Source: Plicaturopsis crispa FD-325 SS-3 (lineage: Eukaryota; Basidiomycota; Agaricomycetes; Amylocorticiales; Amylocorticiaceae). From it: 64,000 nucleotides of DNA. The position numbers and the translations under genes are program-made. The notes below the pieces were generated by a model, which saw nothing but the letters and a program-made list of their open reading frames with translations, did not search any database and was not told the DNA's origin. Within the stretch, counting starts at the first letter, position 1, and each line of letters starts with the position of its first letter. The stretch is taken from assembly GCA_000827205.1 (NCBI GenBank), contig KN832562.1:913831-977830 (forward strand), read 5' to 3'. Shown here one piece after another: positions 12,016-29,565 of the stretch.

Positions 12016-15000
12016 TCACTCGTCATATTGCGTCAGCTGCCAGAGGTTGTTAGTACAGCGGGTGGCTATGAGAGTAGTGCACACTCACATCCAAAGTTAA
12101 CGTTCGAGAGCTGTTGACGTCCTGATCGCGGTAGATACCAACGAGGGAGTTGCCACGTTCATACAGAGAGCCCTTGAGACTTATCACGATGAATTGGAAG
12201 GTATCGGAGGCCTGTGATCGTATGTAGTTCGCGATCTTGGCAACGTTTGTGTTGTCCAAGGCCGCATCGACTTCATCTAGCACGAAGAATGGAGCCGGCT
12301 GGTAACTGCAAATCGATAGCAATCAGTTGAGTTCAAATTTCGGAACGAGTGTCTGTCTCCAAACCTATGGATGGCAAAAAGGAGAGCCAAGGCGGCGACA
12401 GTTTTCTCGCCGCCTGACAGCTGTTCCATGTCACGGAATCGCTTCATGGGGGGCATGGCGTGGTATTTGATACCCCCAGCATACGGTTCCTAGACAATAT
12501 ATTCCGTCAGAATTTACTTGATAAAAATGCTGCGGTGACTCTTACCTCGCTATCTTCCAAACTTAGATACGCTACGCCGCCCATCGGTGACGCTTTACCC
12601 TTTGTCAGATCTTTGTACACCTTATCGATGACCTCCGATATGTGATTGTAAGCCTTGTTGAATAGTTCGCATCTTGTGATACAATTCAATATTGGTTTGA
12701 AAAAACTCACGGACTAACGGCAAAACTCACCGACGTCGTTTTACATCGTTGAATTGATCTCGTGCTGTTTTGGAATCTTTACGAGCTTTGTCGGCTTCTT
12801 TCTCGGTGTCAGCAAGTTTAGATTCAACGTCGTCCAGCCTGTAGCAAAATGAGCCACTACACGCCACTAGCGCGAATCGGCGTACCGTTCCATAGCTTTC
12901 ATGTTGGGTGCCATCCTCTCAATATCGGCGTTCAGTTTCGCTATAGAAGCCTCGAATGCTGCGGCCGTTTCTGCAGACCCGTCCTAAAGTGGGAGTTAGT
13001 AATCTAGTAGGCACAGTACATATCTTGCATCAAGATTGACCTGTCGTTCATCGTCATCTAGAGAATCGAAATCGACTTCAATCCCATAGTCTTGAACTTT
13101 CTTAACATGCTGAGTCCCATCCTCGTTCTCGTCCACATCCATAGCGACCTCCTCGCGAAGATTCTGAGAGAAAGCGTTAGCCTTAGGCCGATCGAATGTG
13201 GTCCGAAACTGACCTCCTCCATGGGTACATTCTTCAAGTTGCCTTCAATCAGCGGCAGCTTGATTTCTTCTAATCGGCATTTGCGATAGATCGACGAACG
13301 CTCCAGTGCCAACTTCTCTATCTCATCATTCTAGATCCAGTATAGTTAGCTTGGAGCCGCGAGTGCATATGAATGAGGTGCGACTAACCCTCGAAGTGAT
13401 ATCCTTCAGAGCCTGATCGAGGACTTTCGAGGCTTTGGACGTGGTCCGTTTTACCTGCTCGACAGCGGTTGTCTTTTCTGCCAACACGTCATTTAAGACC
13501 TGCAGTTCCTCTCGCAGTGATTTAAGAGCATCTTCATCTGCAGCAAGTTCTTCTTCAAAGGATTGCTTCTGCGCCCGAAGCCGCGCAAGTGTAGCCTCCT
13601 CGGTCTTGATAGTGGATTCGAAGTTGCTCACGCGCTCACGTATGCCCGCTACTACTCTTTCTTGAAACTCCGACCTTCAAAGTCGAGAATGCATGAGTAA
13701 ACGTGAACGTATACCACCTTTTAGTGGAAGGGCGTACTGATTTTTGAGACGGGCAATTTGGGTGTCGAATCGCAGCCTCGCATCGCTTTCTTCTTGTGCA
13801 ACCTTGAGCTGGCGTTGTTCATATTCTCTGATGTTTGCGACCTTGATTTGTCGGCAGAAGTCTGCGAAAATGCCATCCTCAGCCTGATATATGATGGCGG
13901 AGATCTCGTCGATCTTCTCGCGGAGTGAGTCGAACGTCGCTTGAGCCTGGAGAATGTACAGTCGTGAGCATTCAGCAGCTCCTCAGATTTGTATAAGAGG
14001 GAACCAACCTTCTTCAACTCGGGAGTGTTCTTCTTCAGCTCTCTGTCCAGATGTTTCAGCTCATCTTTGGCACCGGTGAGCCTCAGTTTACATGCACTCT
14101 GCGGTATTCGTTCGTCAAAATGTACGCTTATGCGCAAGAAAATTACTCACAAGGTCGTCGCGCGCAACATTCAGAGCCGACTCCAGGCGGGCTATTTCTG
14201 CAATGAGACTTTCGTCCAGCGAGGCGCGAGGCTTCATTTTTCCAAGATCGCGGAGCTGGGCCTGCAGTGCATCGCGAGCACGATACAAACCTGTCATTGA
14301 CGGAGCTCAGTAACGTATTACTTTGAAGAGACATGCTAGAAGGATAGCAATACCTATCACGTCCTGCTCATCCCATTTCTTCCCATTGCCGTGCGTGCTA
14401 CGACCACCTGTCATCAGGCCACTCTTGTGGATGATGGTCCCCTCCAGAGTCACAGCTGCACGTCGCCATGAATATCGGGTCCCTTACCCAGAGCGTTAGA
14501 CCACACCGACGCACCTTTCACCTCTTGCCCCTTCTCCCAGCGAACGTACTTGGCAATTTCCAATGTATCGCACACGAGCGCGTTCCCACATACATGGTGC
14601 ATGGCGCGCTCAACAGCAGGTTCGTACTGGATGACATCGACCGCGAGCCGTGCGCCTTTCGCAAATGCGCGGAACTTGTCGTTGATCGGCTTCGCCTGAA
14701 TAGTGTCCAACGGCAAGAATGTTGCAGACCCGGCACGCTGGTTGCGCATGTACTCGATACAATCAATCGCAGTCCTCTCCTCGTCCACAACGATGGCATC
14801 GATGTTCCGGCCGAGCACCACAGAGACGGCGGTTTCATACTTGCGCTGAGTGGGTTTGCACAGGTCGACAACGCGGCCACGGACGCCGGGGAACATCCGC
14901 TGTAAGCTAGCGAGCGTCTCCTTGAGCTTTGCCTCCCTTTCGGTCTCGTTCTTGTCGACACCCGCTTGGAGTAGCTTGTGATAGACACCCTGCAGCTTTT

Positions 15001-16836
15001 CGTCGGCTTCCTTTTCCAAGCGGCTGCCCAATGCATATCGTGAGCTCATAAACTTTGGGTTAAGGATATGCAGAATAGACATACGTGATTCTGACACGCT
15101 CGGACTGCTGGTTGTCAAGTTCCTGCCGTGAGCGCGCGAGGTTACTACTCAGCGTCGCAATACGCTCCTCGAGCTCATCCTTCTTCTCGGTGAACTTGCG
15201 AACGTCCTCTGCGAGCTGCGTGCGCTTCTCCTCTAGTGCGCTTTGCTTGTCTCGGAGTTGCGTAAGTGCTCGTGAAGAGGTTTTCTCGTCCCGTGTGAGG
15301 GTCTCCAGCGACTGCCGCTCGTCAATAGCTAGAAGGGCCGCAGAAGCTTTACTGCAATATGCTTATGCTTAGTAGATGTAGCAGGAGAGAATTGGTATCA
15401 TACAGTTTGCGGTATTCGTCGAGGGATGCCTCGCTCAGCGACAAATTATTCCGGGAAGTCTTCCGCTGCGCCTCTAAGAACTACCGTTGGTGTCGCTGCT
15501 AAAATGAAATCGCTGTGCTTACCTTGAGCAGCGTCTGCATCCCTTTTCACACTCGCGAGATCCTTCTTTAATGCATCGAGCTGCTCCTGTTGGCGTTCAG
15601 CGTCTTTCTTCACTTGTTCCCCCGTCTTCTGCGCATTGTTCAGTTTGCGTGTCGCATGTTGGATTTGAGCCTCCGTTGCGACAAGGTCCGGTTTCTAAAC
15701 ACGCAATGAGCACTTTTCTTGCCAGCTCGAGTCGGTAATATATACCTTGCCGTCGAGGGCCTTTTCAGCCTTCTTGATTTTCTTCTCTTTCTTCATGACG
15801 TCGCCGCGTGCTTTGGATTGTGCTGCACGCGCCTCGGCGAGCGCTTCGTCGTGCACGCGCTGCTCTTCCCGCAGGCCCGCGAGCGCTTTGTTCTGCTTCT
15901 TGATCTCGTTCGCGTTCTTTTCGATATTCTCCTCGATATGGAACAGCCTGTACAGGAAACGGCGTAAAATAAGTTCATCCTGCGGCATGTCAGCGTTGTC
16001 TGAGTAGTTCACGAGTTACGCAGGGCGCACCTTTTCCTGGCAGAGCGCCTCGAAGCGCTCGGCTTCGCCTTTCTGCTCCTTGTATTGCTTGATTTCTCCT
16101 GCAATGCCGCGACGCTTGGTGAAATTGAACGTCGCGTTCTCGGTTGCACGGTCTTGTGCCTCCTTCGCCTTCTCGTATTCACCTGCGAGCTCGAGGGAGC
16201 CGCTAATTTGGTCAATGAGACGCGCTAGCTGTGCTGGCGACTGTGAAGCCACTGCCTCGACGTCACCCTGGAACACGAGAAAATTCTTGGCTTTGACGAG
16301 GATATTGTGCGAAGTGAGGGCGGTATTGTACGCGGCATATGTCACGGACTTGTTGTTCAGCTTGTATTCTGAGGCGCCCGTTGTAGATATCCTGTACGCC
16401 AAGGTGAGCAAGCGGGTGAGACCAGGAGACCTCCAACACACGCACGTCCGCTGAAAACGCCATTCCTTGCCCTCTGTATCCTCGTATACAGCTAGCACCC
16501 ACGCCTTCTTCGCAGAGCCTTCTCCGTCGTCCTCTCCGTCGTCCTCCTCGCGTGCGGCTTCTGAATCTTCCTCGGCGAGCCTGCGACCACGATACACGAG
16601 GTCCTTGAGCTGACTACTCCTAAGCTGCGCGCTCTTCACACCCAGCACGAACGATATCGCGTCCATTAGATTGGACTTTCCAGCGCCATTGGGACCGATA
16701 ACTGAAGTGAAATTTCTGAAGGGGCCGATGGTCTGGTGCCCACTGTATATTGTTTGTCAAAGGCGTTAATGCGCGAAAAAATGATAACGTACCGATAGGA
16801 CTTGAAGTCTGAGACTTCAATACGAACCAACGGCAT
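12016..16836 (-). CDS. SMC1: Cohesin subunit SMC1
   Basis: A many-exon gene on the minus strand. It starts at 16836 with [15 protein letters not shown], splices to [12 protein letters not shown], then the Walker A loop GPNGAGKSN. Long coiled-coil exons (15.1-16.0 kb and 12.8-14.3 kb) flank a hinge at about 14.45-15.1 kb. The ABC signature LSGGEKT lies near 12.41 kb and Walker B ([15 protein letters not shown]) near 12.25 kb. A last mini-exon (LTQYDE) ends at 12016. SMC1 pairs with SMC3 through the hinge and uses ATP to load and release the cohesin ring that holds sister chromatids together. A Glu/Asp-rich insertion follows the first ATPase block ([10 protein letters not shown]). All parts needed for ATPase function are visible. 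Individual exon borders in the coiled coil were not all resolved. Confidence 0.96.
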
Positions 16837-17228
16837 ATTGTGTACAGTTTACAGCGCGTAGAACCTGTTCGGACCGGGGATTCGACGTGAAGGCAGGCCC
16901 AGGACTTTGTACAAGATGGAATTGACGCGACTGAAGAGGTCAAGGTCGCGTTGTGGCGCCGCGCGCGTCGTCGATTCGGTCCACTGCCACCAGTTCGGTC
17001 CCCACGCCACTGACTGCCACTGCTCGGCGCGGTGGCTGGTGAACGGATGGTGGAACGGTGATAAAGTACAGAAAAATCATATAAACTAGTAATGGCACAG
17101 TATGCAGTACATACAAGGGCCCGAGGAGACCGACAATAAGTATACGAATCTGGATATGAAAATATCACATCCTCCAAATCAACCTGCCGTGCCTATCCAG
17201 TGATACAGCACAGCACCCTATAGACGGA
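16837..17228. other. Intergenic region between SMC1 and DAM1
   Basis: A 392-bp gap holding the SMC1 promoter side (minus strand) and the DAM1 3' end. No coding sequence supported. Confidence 0.4.
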
Positions 17229-18310
17229 TTAGAGCGAGATCTAGAAGCGCAACACAGGACAAAGTAGAAAGACATACAGTGCTGTTCTCTTTCTGTACAA
17301 TCTTGCGGTTCACCAAGGCGATTAGACATTTGTTGACGCGCGCCTGCGTCAAATCCGGGGGATGGACGAGTTCGAGAACTGTGAAAGTTGTACGTGAGCG
17401 AATGTCGAGAGGAAGAAGGCGCAGCTTTCATACGTTTCAGGCCCTTGCCGGCGTTGTCCATTAAGGACTCTATAACCATCTCGATATTTCGCCGGAGATT
17501 CTACAAAATGAATGCGTAAATAAGGGTGTGAATCGTGAATTAGCTGCCACTGCGTACCGGATCGTTTCCACGGAACTCGAGTGGTAGAGATGATACGGCA
17601 TTCTCAATCGCAATCTGTGCAGAGAGTTTCAGAGAGGTGCCCACATCCCACAGTGACCAAAACGCACATTCCGTTCTTTCTTCTCCTTGGCACTGAGCTT
17701 TGGCTTTGCGCCCTTCTTCTTCACTACCTTTTTCACGCCGGAGGTAGTCGCTATTGTGCTGGTAGTGCCTACATCTGTAGTAGTGTTCGCGTGCGAATCG
17801 GGCACTGGTTCCGGGACAGTAGTTTTGTCCGGCTCAGGGATCGACGCCGCCGCCAGCGCGGCAAGAGCTGCCTGGGCATCTTCCTCTACGTGGATTCTGT
17901 GAGTAGACAAGTTAGAAGATTGAATGAAAACGTACCTGCCCGCCGACGCGCGAGTACGAACGACGCCTCCGTTGGTGCCTACTTGTCATGATGCTCAACA
18001 TCCGCCATCTATATTTCGCAAGTTTACACACCTGTAGCCAATCCACAGTCAACGCGTTCATATTCATAATATATAGCAATCCCGCGAACGATTCGTTGAA
18101 GCCTTCTAGCGCGTCGCCGAGGGCCTTGAGGCCGTCCGCGTTTGCGGAGAGCGACTCCGCCTCGTCCACAAGTTCAGCTAGCGCTGGTTCGAGGAATCCA
18201 AGACCGTGGGGTGCATCAGGATTGGTATTGGAGTGTGAGAGATGAAATAGAGAATTCTGAGAAATGCGGCGAAGGGGCGTGCGATGCGGGGTAGGGGCAG
18301 GGCGCGACAT
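17229..18310 (-). CDS. DAM1: DASH complex subunit Dam1
   Basis: Exon 1 (from 18310) encodes the DASH_Dam1 core: LEPALAELVDEAESLSANADG, then LGDALEGFNESFAGLLY and MNMNALTVDWLQ. A short exon at about 17.94 kb continues with APTEASFVLARRRA, then EEDAQAALAAL and a Lys-rich linker. Later exons encode LPLEFRGNDPNLRRNIE and a helical C terminus (LTQARVNKCLIALVNRK). The last tiny exon ends at 17229. Dam1 is the microtubule-facing subunit of the ten-protein DASH ring that couples kinetochores to spindle microtubules. The exon chain was chosen because each junction keeps frame and family continuity; one acceptor has an alternative 15 nt upstream that would stop the frame. Confidence 0.82.
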
Positions 18311-18627
18311 GTTTGCAGCTCAGGACACGCGAGATGATATCGCGCTCGTTCGTTACTCGATCCGCGCGTATTCGGGCGTCCGAGTGGCTTCGTGGCGGCT
18401 GCACGGCGAAAACGCGTCTCGATATTGGTGAAACACAGGTGAAACAGGGATTTTGAGTTGAGTGTTCGGGATCGGAGGCTTGGGCGCGATGCCCCGGTCG
18501 CGTCCGGAATCAATTCCTTGCTTTTGACCACCATCTCCTCTCCGTCGACAGGGCGTTTTTCAACAGTAAGTCGCGGATCACCGTTAGTTTTGAGTTCTCC
18601 TCCAGCTGAAACAAGGCATCGTTGGTC
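18311..18627. promoter_or_regulatory. Bidirectional promoter region
   Basis: A 317-bp gap between the divergent start codons of DAM1 (-) and the 239-aa protein gene (+). No clear TATA box on either strand. Confidence 0.45.
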
Positions 18628-19347
18628 ATGTCATTGCCAAGGGAAATGCTATGGACATTCGCACTGGCAGCGGCATTGCCGCCGTCGATATATGTCTACT
18701 GCGAAACCCAACGTCTCAGCAGAGCTTATCCTCTACGCACTTCGCCTGTGGAGCCATTGCTTTCTGTGCCGCAGGACCCTTCACGCCAACGTGTCTCCCG
18801 CAAGGGAGCAGAAGTGATCTCTGCCCGTGTGCCCCGGACAGCGCTCGCCGCACTCGCCGACAAGTCGGACTCGTCGCCGAACGAAACATGGGCACGAGTG
18901 TTTTTGAGGAGGCGTACGATTCAGCTCGAGTCGCGTCTGGTAGCCATTCTACAAGGGCGCGAGAATAACACAGAACTAGCATTCGTCCCTGGCGGCATTT
19001 TGCTCAACGGGTTATTCACTGTGGTGGAGCCCCCGTCGCCCACTCGACCACTGGTCACCTCCTGGTCCATGCCGCCCCGTGCCGTGCACTTTTTCGAGCG
19101 ATTAGCAAGCTGGGGGTCACCGTGGCGGATCATGTCTGGCGGAAGGCATAGCTGGGAGGTTGTGGACGATTCTGACGGCGACTACGTCCGCCTAGAATTT
19201 GGATGTTCTGCCGACTTTGCGATCGCTAACTCGCTCACAGGACAGGAGGACGAGAAGGAGATGCCTCGATGGTGCTTGTGGGCTCATCGCATGTATGCAA
19301 AATGGTTGTTGGACGAGGCCGTTGGTCGGGTACAAGGTAGAGCATAG
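18628..19347 (+). CDS. Uncharacterised 239-aa protein with N-terminal hydrophobic segment
   Basis: Single-exon frame from ATG 18628. Residues about 5-20 (REMLWTFALAAALPPS) are hydrophobic and could be a signal anchor or mitochondrial presequence. A mixed-charge middle follows, and then a Trp-rich C-terminal half (FFERLASWGSPWR, GGRHSWEVVDD, RWCLWAHRMYAKWLLDEAV) that looks like a folded globular domain. I do not recognise a named family. The composition is that of a real conserved protein rather than a chance frame, and it sits in a gene-sized gap with its own divergent promoter. Confidence 0.72.
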   Translation: MSLPREMLWTFALAAALPPSIYVYCETQRLSRAYPLRTSPVEPLLSVPQDPSRQRVSRKGAEVISARVPRTALAALADKSDSSPNETWARVFLRRRTIQLESRLVAILQGRENNTELAFVPGGILLNGLFTVVEPPSPTRPLVTSWSMPPRAVHFFERLASWGSPWRIMSGGRHSWEVVDDSDGDYVRLEFGCSADFAIANSLTGQEDEKEMPRWCLWAHRMYAKWLLDEAVGRVQGRA

Positions 19348-19567
19348 GTGTATTATCAGCACTAGGACTGTCTTTTTTCTCTGTTGTATCGTATTCAGCA
19401 TGTAATTTACTTACATCTATCTAACCACCATTCATACTCGAACACGAGCACATGACGACCAGTTCAAGTCGACGCGCTCGACTTTGAGATTTCGCGCGTT
19501 CCTTCCAACTTTCATCTTGTTTGTCGTTTCTTGCTTGTTTCGTTTCGCTTTCGTTTCGCTTTCTGCT

Positions 19568-22500
19568 ATGACCACGAACGTTTTGGACACTCTTCAGGAT
19601 GCGATAGGATCCATATTCGACCAGGCGCAGGTCTCGGTCGCGAACCATAGGAAGAACTGTGTCGCATTGTACAAGTTGCACACGCGGGCCAACACAGTCA
19701 CGAAGACGATCAAGAATGGCGCATCCGTCAAGCTCGTCGGCGAGAAAGCGTTCGGGGACGCGTACCTTGACATGATTTCGCGTATACTCCCCGTAAAGAA
19801 GGGCCCCGCCGCAGCCGATCGCGTCGTAAAGTTTATCGGCGCGTATATGAAGTTTATGAACGAGAAGGGTGTGCCCAAATGTCACTCGTTGGGCAGCGTA
19901 AACGGCTAACCGTTTGAGTAGCAGGATCTGAAAACAAACCTCAAGATGAGGACGATGATACACCAGCGTCGCGTTTTGTCGCGCGCGTCTTGGCATGGCT
20001 CCTTCGAGCTTTCACCGCAAAGAACAAGAACATTCGTTTCCGTGGTGTCTCTGTTGTTGCAGAGGTGATTGCTTACCTCGGTGAAATTGAGTATGTCTAC
20101 CCTCACTGTGTAATTACTGCCGCTGACCTTCTGGTCAGTGAAGAGATGTATACTGCGCTGCGTAGCGGCCTAGTAGACCGCGTGTACGACAAGGAGTCGC
20201 TCATACGTGTCCACGCGATAGCTGCATTGTCGAAGTTAGTCGGCAGCGAAGACCCCAGCGAGTTTGCCCAGGATGAAATGAGCATCCTCGACATCCTCCT
20301 TGAGCGCCTGTGCAATGACCCGGCCCCGTGCGTCGCTTTTGTCGTAACTACCCATCCTCTGGCTGACTATTGTCTAGGGACGTCCGGCGCTCCGCGCTCC
20401 TTCACGCTCCCCTCACCCCGTCGACGCTGCCCATCCTCCTCACACGCACACGCGATACCGACGCGCTCACCCGCAAGCTCGTCTACACCGGCATCTTGCT
20501 TTCCCGCATCGAGCATCCGCGCCACCTCACCATCGCGCAGCGCGAGCTGGTCGTGCAGGACGGACTGCGCGACCGCGAGGTGGCCGTCCGCGTCGCCGCC
20601 GGGAAAGTCCTCGGTGCGTGGTTCGACATCGCGCGCAGCGAGTCTGATGACACCGTCACTGCTCTGGCGGCGTTTTTGCGATTGTTCGACGTGCTCGGGG
20701 CTGGGGAGTGTATTGCTGTCGATGCCTTAAATTCCGTATTTTTGACCAGAGCGGAAGTCCTCAATGACGTCGTTTTTACTGGTATGTTGTTCACCCCTAG
20801 GCGGGGCTCGCGTCTCACTCTGCGCAGATGCGTTCTGGAAGGAACTGACGCCCGAATCTGCCCTACTTGCACGCGTCTTCGTCGAAAACTGCCATGCCAA
20901 GTCAGCTCAAGCAGTCCTCGAGGCAGCCTGTCTCCCTGTTGTCACGGCTTTTGCATTCCAGATACAGGAAAGTTACAATACTCTACTAGAACTCAGCGAA
21001 GAAGATGAAACGGCGAGCCTTCTCGGAGACACCGAAGTCGCCGAGGAGGAACGGGACAAGAGGGAGGAAGATATCGAGCTGGGGCGATTCGTCTTGGGGG
21101 AGTTGCTCTTGATCGCCCTGCGGCTTGACTTTTCCGACGAAATTGGACGTCGCAAGCTGTTTGCTGTAGTCCGTGAGCACATTTCTCCCCGCTGGAGGAG
21201 TGACCTTGCGTCTAATTTTCAGGTGATATCATGTCTCACGAGGATTTGCCTGAGAGCCTCATAGAACGCTACATGGATGTGCTCAAGGCCATACTACCCG
21301 ATGAACGGGAGTTCATTCGCGTCGTCGTGGAGGCGATACACGAACTTCGGGACGGAGCTGAGGGCGAGCCTGTCGAACAAACAGTAAGTTTGCATTAGCA
21401 CTTGTTTTAGGTTGCTGATGTATATGGATTCAACAGCAGAGCGCGGGAGATGAGACTCAAGCTGACTACACGCAATCGCAGAGCGCGATAGTGAAAGAGA
21501 AGACACGGCTCCTGCGCTCCAAACAACGGCACGAAATGACCGCCGAAGAGGCTCACATTGCAGATGTCATCGATATAAGATGTTTAACGTTGTGCATCGG
21601 CATGCTAGAACGTGTAAACGGAGTGAGTAAATCGTCTGGCATAAGAGTATAACATTGCTGACGGAATGAAACCAGAATTTCGACGACAATTCGACATTAG
21701 AAGGCATACTTGGTGACCTAATCCTCCCGGCTGTCAAGAGAAAAGAGCTGGTGATGCGCGAGAAGGGCCTCGTCAGCCTCGGCCTATGTTGCCTCATCGC
21801 GAAAGTCAGTTGACCAGTTACCATTTCTTAATGCTGTACTCGCTGACCAGCATCATAGAACATGGCTCTGAAGTCTTTCCAGCTGTTCCTTGGGCAGGTA
21901 CAGAGCTCGCCCGAGGAGCTCCAGATAAAGGTCTTGCAGATTGTATTTGATCTGCTGTTGGTCTACGACCAGGAATTCTTTGGCAGAAATGAGGAAATAG
22001 TGCGTGTCCCCTGCTGTCTGTCTCACAAATTTTGTTTGACGTAGCGAGAAAGGCCGAGCGCATAATTGCGTTTCTTCTGCAAACTTTCGAAAACGAAGAA
22101 TCGAAGATGGTTCAGGCCGTGCTGTGCATCGGGATATCCAAACTATTGCTGAGCGGGCTTGTCGTCGATCCCAAGGTATTCCAAATTGAATCCATCAGGA
22201 GATACTAAACCCACACTGCGATAGGTCTTGACCTGTCTCGTCATGGCCTACGTCTCTCCCGCGACTGCAGATAATCTCGAGCTCCGCCAATGCCTATCGT
22301 ACTTCTTCCCGGTTTACTGCTACTCCTCGCCTCTCAACCAGAGTCGAATGCAATTGGTATGTGTAGTGTTACCTACTTGTCTAGCGGAAGGTAGTTGACT
22401 CTTTTGCTGCAGCTATTCATGACCGCATATGATTTGATTTGCCAAGTGCACGAGAGTTTGGACGACGACGAAGTCATGATCACTCCGTACCAATTCGGTC

Positions 22501-23898
22501 TGCTGTTCATCTCTGACTGGACGAATCCGCAAAAGCTCGCCGCCACGTAAGACTTCTTTCGCTTGCCTATACTCTGGCAATCTGACTTTCATTGTGTTGA
22601 CAGCTTGGAAAATGGTGTCGTGAATGGCGTACATGTTGACCTTGCTATTGATATCCTGAAAGCTCTGTATGAATCTGACCGAAACGGTATGTTTCGCCGC
22701 CCACCAAAACATAATTTGTGCCTCTCATCATATAAAACTGCAGAAGAGAGCCGGAAAACTTTGCTGCAGCTTCTCGGGCACCTGCATATTCCCGACGAAG
22801 TCGACATACATTCTATTATCAGGGTCCACATCCTTGTATCTCATCTCCAGGAGGTTCGATTATTTTTCACAAAATATAATTTGACACACAAATGACTTGC
22901 AACCTCCAGCAATGCCCCCTCGAGAATCCCACCTCGGGGAAACCTTTGGAGCGCTTCCAAGCCCGATTCAACAAGCAATTCGGAAGGGACCTTCGGCAGT
23001 GCGGTGATATGGGTCGATACACGGACGACGAGGATATCCGCAGCTTATATCAATATATTGGCGTCGATCCTCCGGAACGCTGCGAGGCTGAAGGTGACAC
23101 TGGAGATGTCGTTGTTGTTCCTGAGGTGGACGAAGTATCCCCTTCAGCTCTGTCCAAGAAGGAGGATGAGCCAGTTGACTCTTCCGAAGATGAGGATGCT
23201 GGTCACAGGTGTGTACTATGCTATCAATTGACACGATGGTTTGTGACGCATGTACAGCTCGCCTACCCCCACGCCTAAAGTCAACCGGACGAAGGGCAAG
23301 CACCGAGCTGCTGAAAACACTAGTAGTCGACCTCTTTCACGGCAAAGGTTCGTGTTTTGATTGTTTCGCACCTCATCAAGCGCTATATTCAATTGTTTTA
23401 TGCAGTTCTAGGAGGAATGAAGTGGACAAGGAAAACAACGGATCCATAGCGACGCCTCGAAAGGGCTCCAAGTAAGTTCATTCATGTTCTCTTGCGACGA
23501 CCACGATGTTCATCTAGGCTTTAGGCGCATGCGCAATCCCGCACAGCCGACGCTTCCTTCACCATCCCTCAAAAAACGCACGCGTACCGGAAGTCCCAGG
23601 TAAGTTGCAATAAGTGAGAGACCGGTGAAGTTTTTTAACCGTCTGGATGAATCACAGGAAGGCGCAATCGACGACGGATGATCCTTTTGTGGCTTCTGGG
23701 AACAGGCAGAAGAGGCTCGTCCTGAACGACGAAGCTTCGGCCGTCTCTTACACAAAGAAGAGGATGATTGAGGACAGCGATTGCAGTGATGACGAGGGCG
23801 ATGCACATAATGTTGGCATCGTACCGCCTAGTGGGCGTAAACGTGTCATCAGGGACGTTCCTTCCGATAGCTTCATGGGCAGTGATTCGGACTATTAG
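19568..23898 (+). CDS. YCG1: Condensin complex subunit 3 (Ycg1/Cnd3/CAP-G)
   Basis: Many-exon gene starting at 19568 (MTTNVLDTLQDAIG). An in-frame ATG 84 nt upstream exists but would add an unlikely Phe-rich leader. The body is a series of HEAT-type helical repeats (for example AYMKFMNEK, then FRGVSVVAEVIAYLGE; VRVAAGKVLGAWFDIARSE; LLIALRLDFSDEIGR). CAP-G is a HEAT subunit that clamps DNA together with Brn1/CAP-H and is needed for mitotic chromosome compaction. The tail (23.1-23.9 kb) is acidic and basic low complexity broken by several short introns, ending SDSFMGSDSDY, as is usual for this family. Introns of 50-65 nt recur throughout. Confidence 0.93.
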
Positions 23899-28673
<4,775 letters not shown>

Positions 28674-29565
28674 ATGGCATCCCATACCGCGACCCCTCCG
28701 TTTGACGGTTATCAGCTGGAGCCTCTGCACGGACTTCAGCTTTTGCCTCCGTTCGTCGATGACCACGACCTCGACCAGACACCCAGGTATGTATCTGACA
28801 TGTCTCGTATTTCGCCTACTGAGGTTGACTCGATGTGACTCAGGGCTACTGGCGGTGATGTCACACCTTTGCTCGTGAGAGCCGACATGTATTCCCCGGC
28901 CCGGCGCTTAACTGAGTACGTTCTGTGGAACCACTTCCCCTGCATTCCATATTCATTGTGGCTTCATGCATAGCTACTCTGTACCTTGCCGAATGATCTC
29001 TACGCCGAAAGGCATAGTTCCGTCCGAGCCATGGAATGTCTTACCGCCAGCCACGCCAATGCTGAAAGATATGGACTCTTTCACGGAGGGGACGCATATG
29101 GGCAGTTTTGACTTTATCATGGACGACGCTCCCTCGCATGAGGCTCACTTCTTCCATCCTACTCTTTCGCTTAATCGCGCGTCGGATTCCATTGAAATGT
29201 GGAGGGACGATGTCTCGAGAAACATGGATACCGACCATGAACACGACCCATCTCCTAACCCACACGACCACGCGGCTCTACCCCACGCACGCCCGCGTGC
29301 ATTAAAGCACAGCGTTTCGGCAACTCTGGGTGGTGCGGGTGGCGTGGACGTCGCGCCCGCTAGGCAGCGCCGTTTCGAGTGTGTTCACGACTCATTGCTG
29401 CTCGGCATTCCTGTGACTGTCATTCCGCGGCAGTCGACATGGGATTTGTACGAGTTAGCGCGTGGCCCGTCGTCCCGAAGTGCATATCGGTTCTCGGAGA
29501 GTCGCCCGGCCCGCAAGCACAGATCTTTTTCTGCGCCTCCCCGGTCTGGTATTGCATCGTTTTAA
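28674..29565 (+). CDS. Orphan 258-aa protein, His/Asp/Pro-rich
   Basis: Three exons (28674-28786, 28844-28915, 28974-29565) join in frame through GT-AG introns to 258 residues. The N terminus (MASHTATPPFDGYQLEPLHG) and a His/Asp-rich middle (DTDHEHDPSPNPHDHAALPH) look disordered. A basic, Ser-rich C terminus ends RSFSAPPRSGIASF. The TATA box at 28425 and the clean splice phases argue for a real, probably regulated gene. No family recognised. The short predicted-order segment FECVHDSLLLGIPVTVIP may be a binding motif. Confidence 0.65.

Noticed and set aside
19484-19567. Upstream in-frame ATG extending condensin subunit 3
   Set aside because: It would add a Phe-rich hydrophobic leader unsuited to a nuclear HEAT protein; the family begins close to the ATG at 19568.
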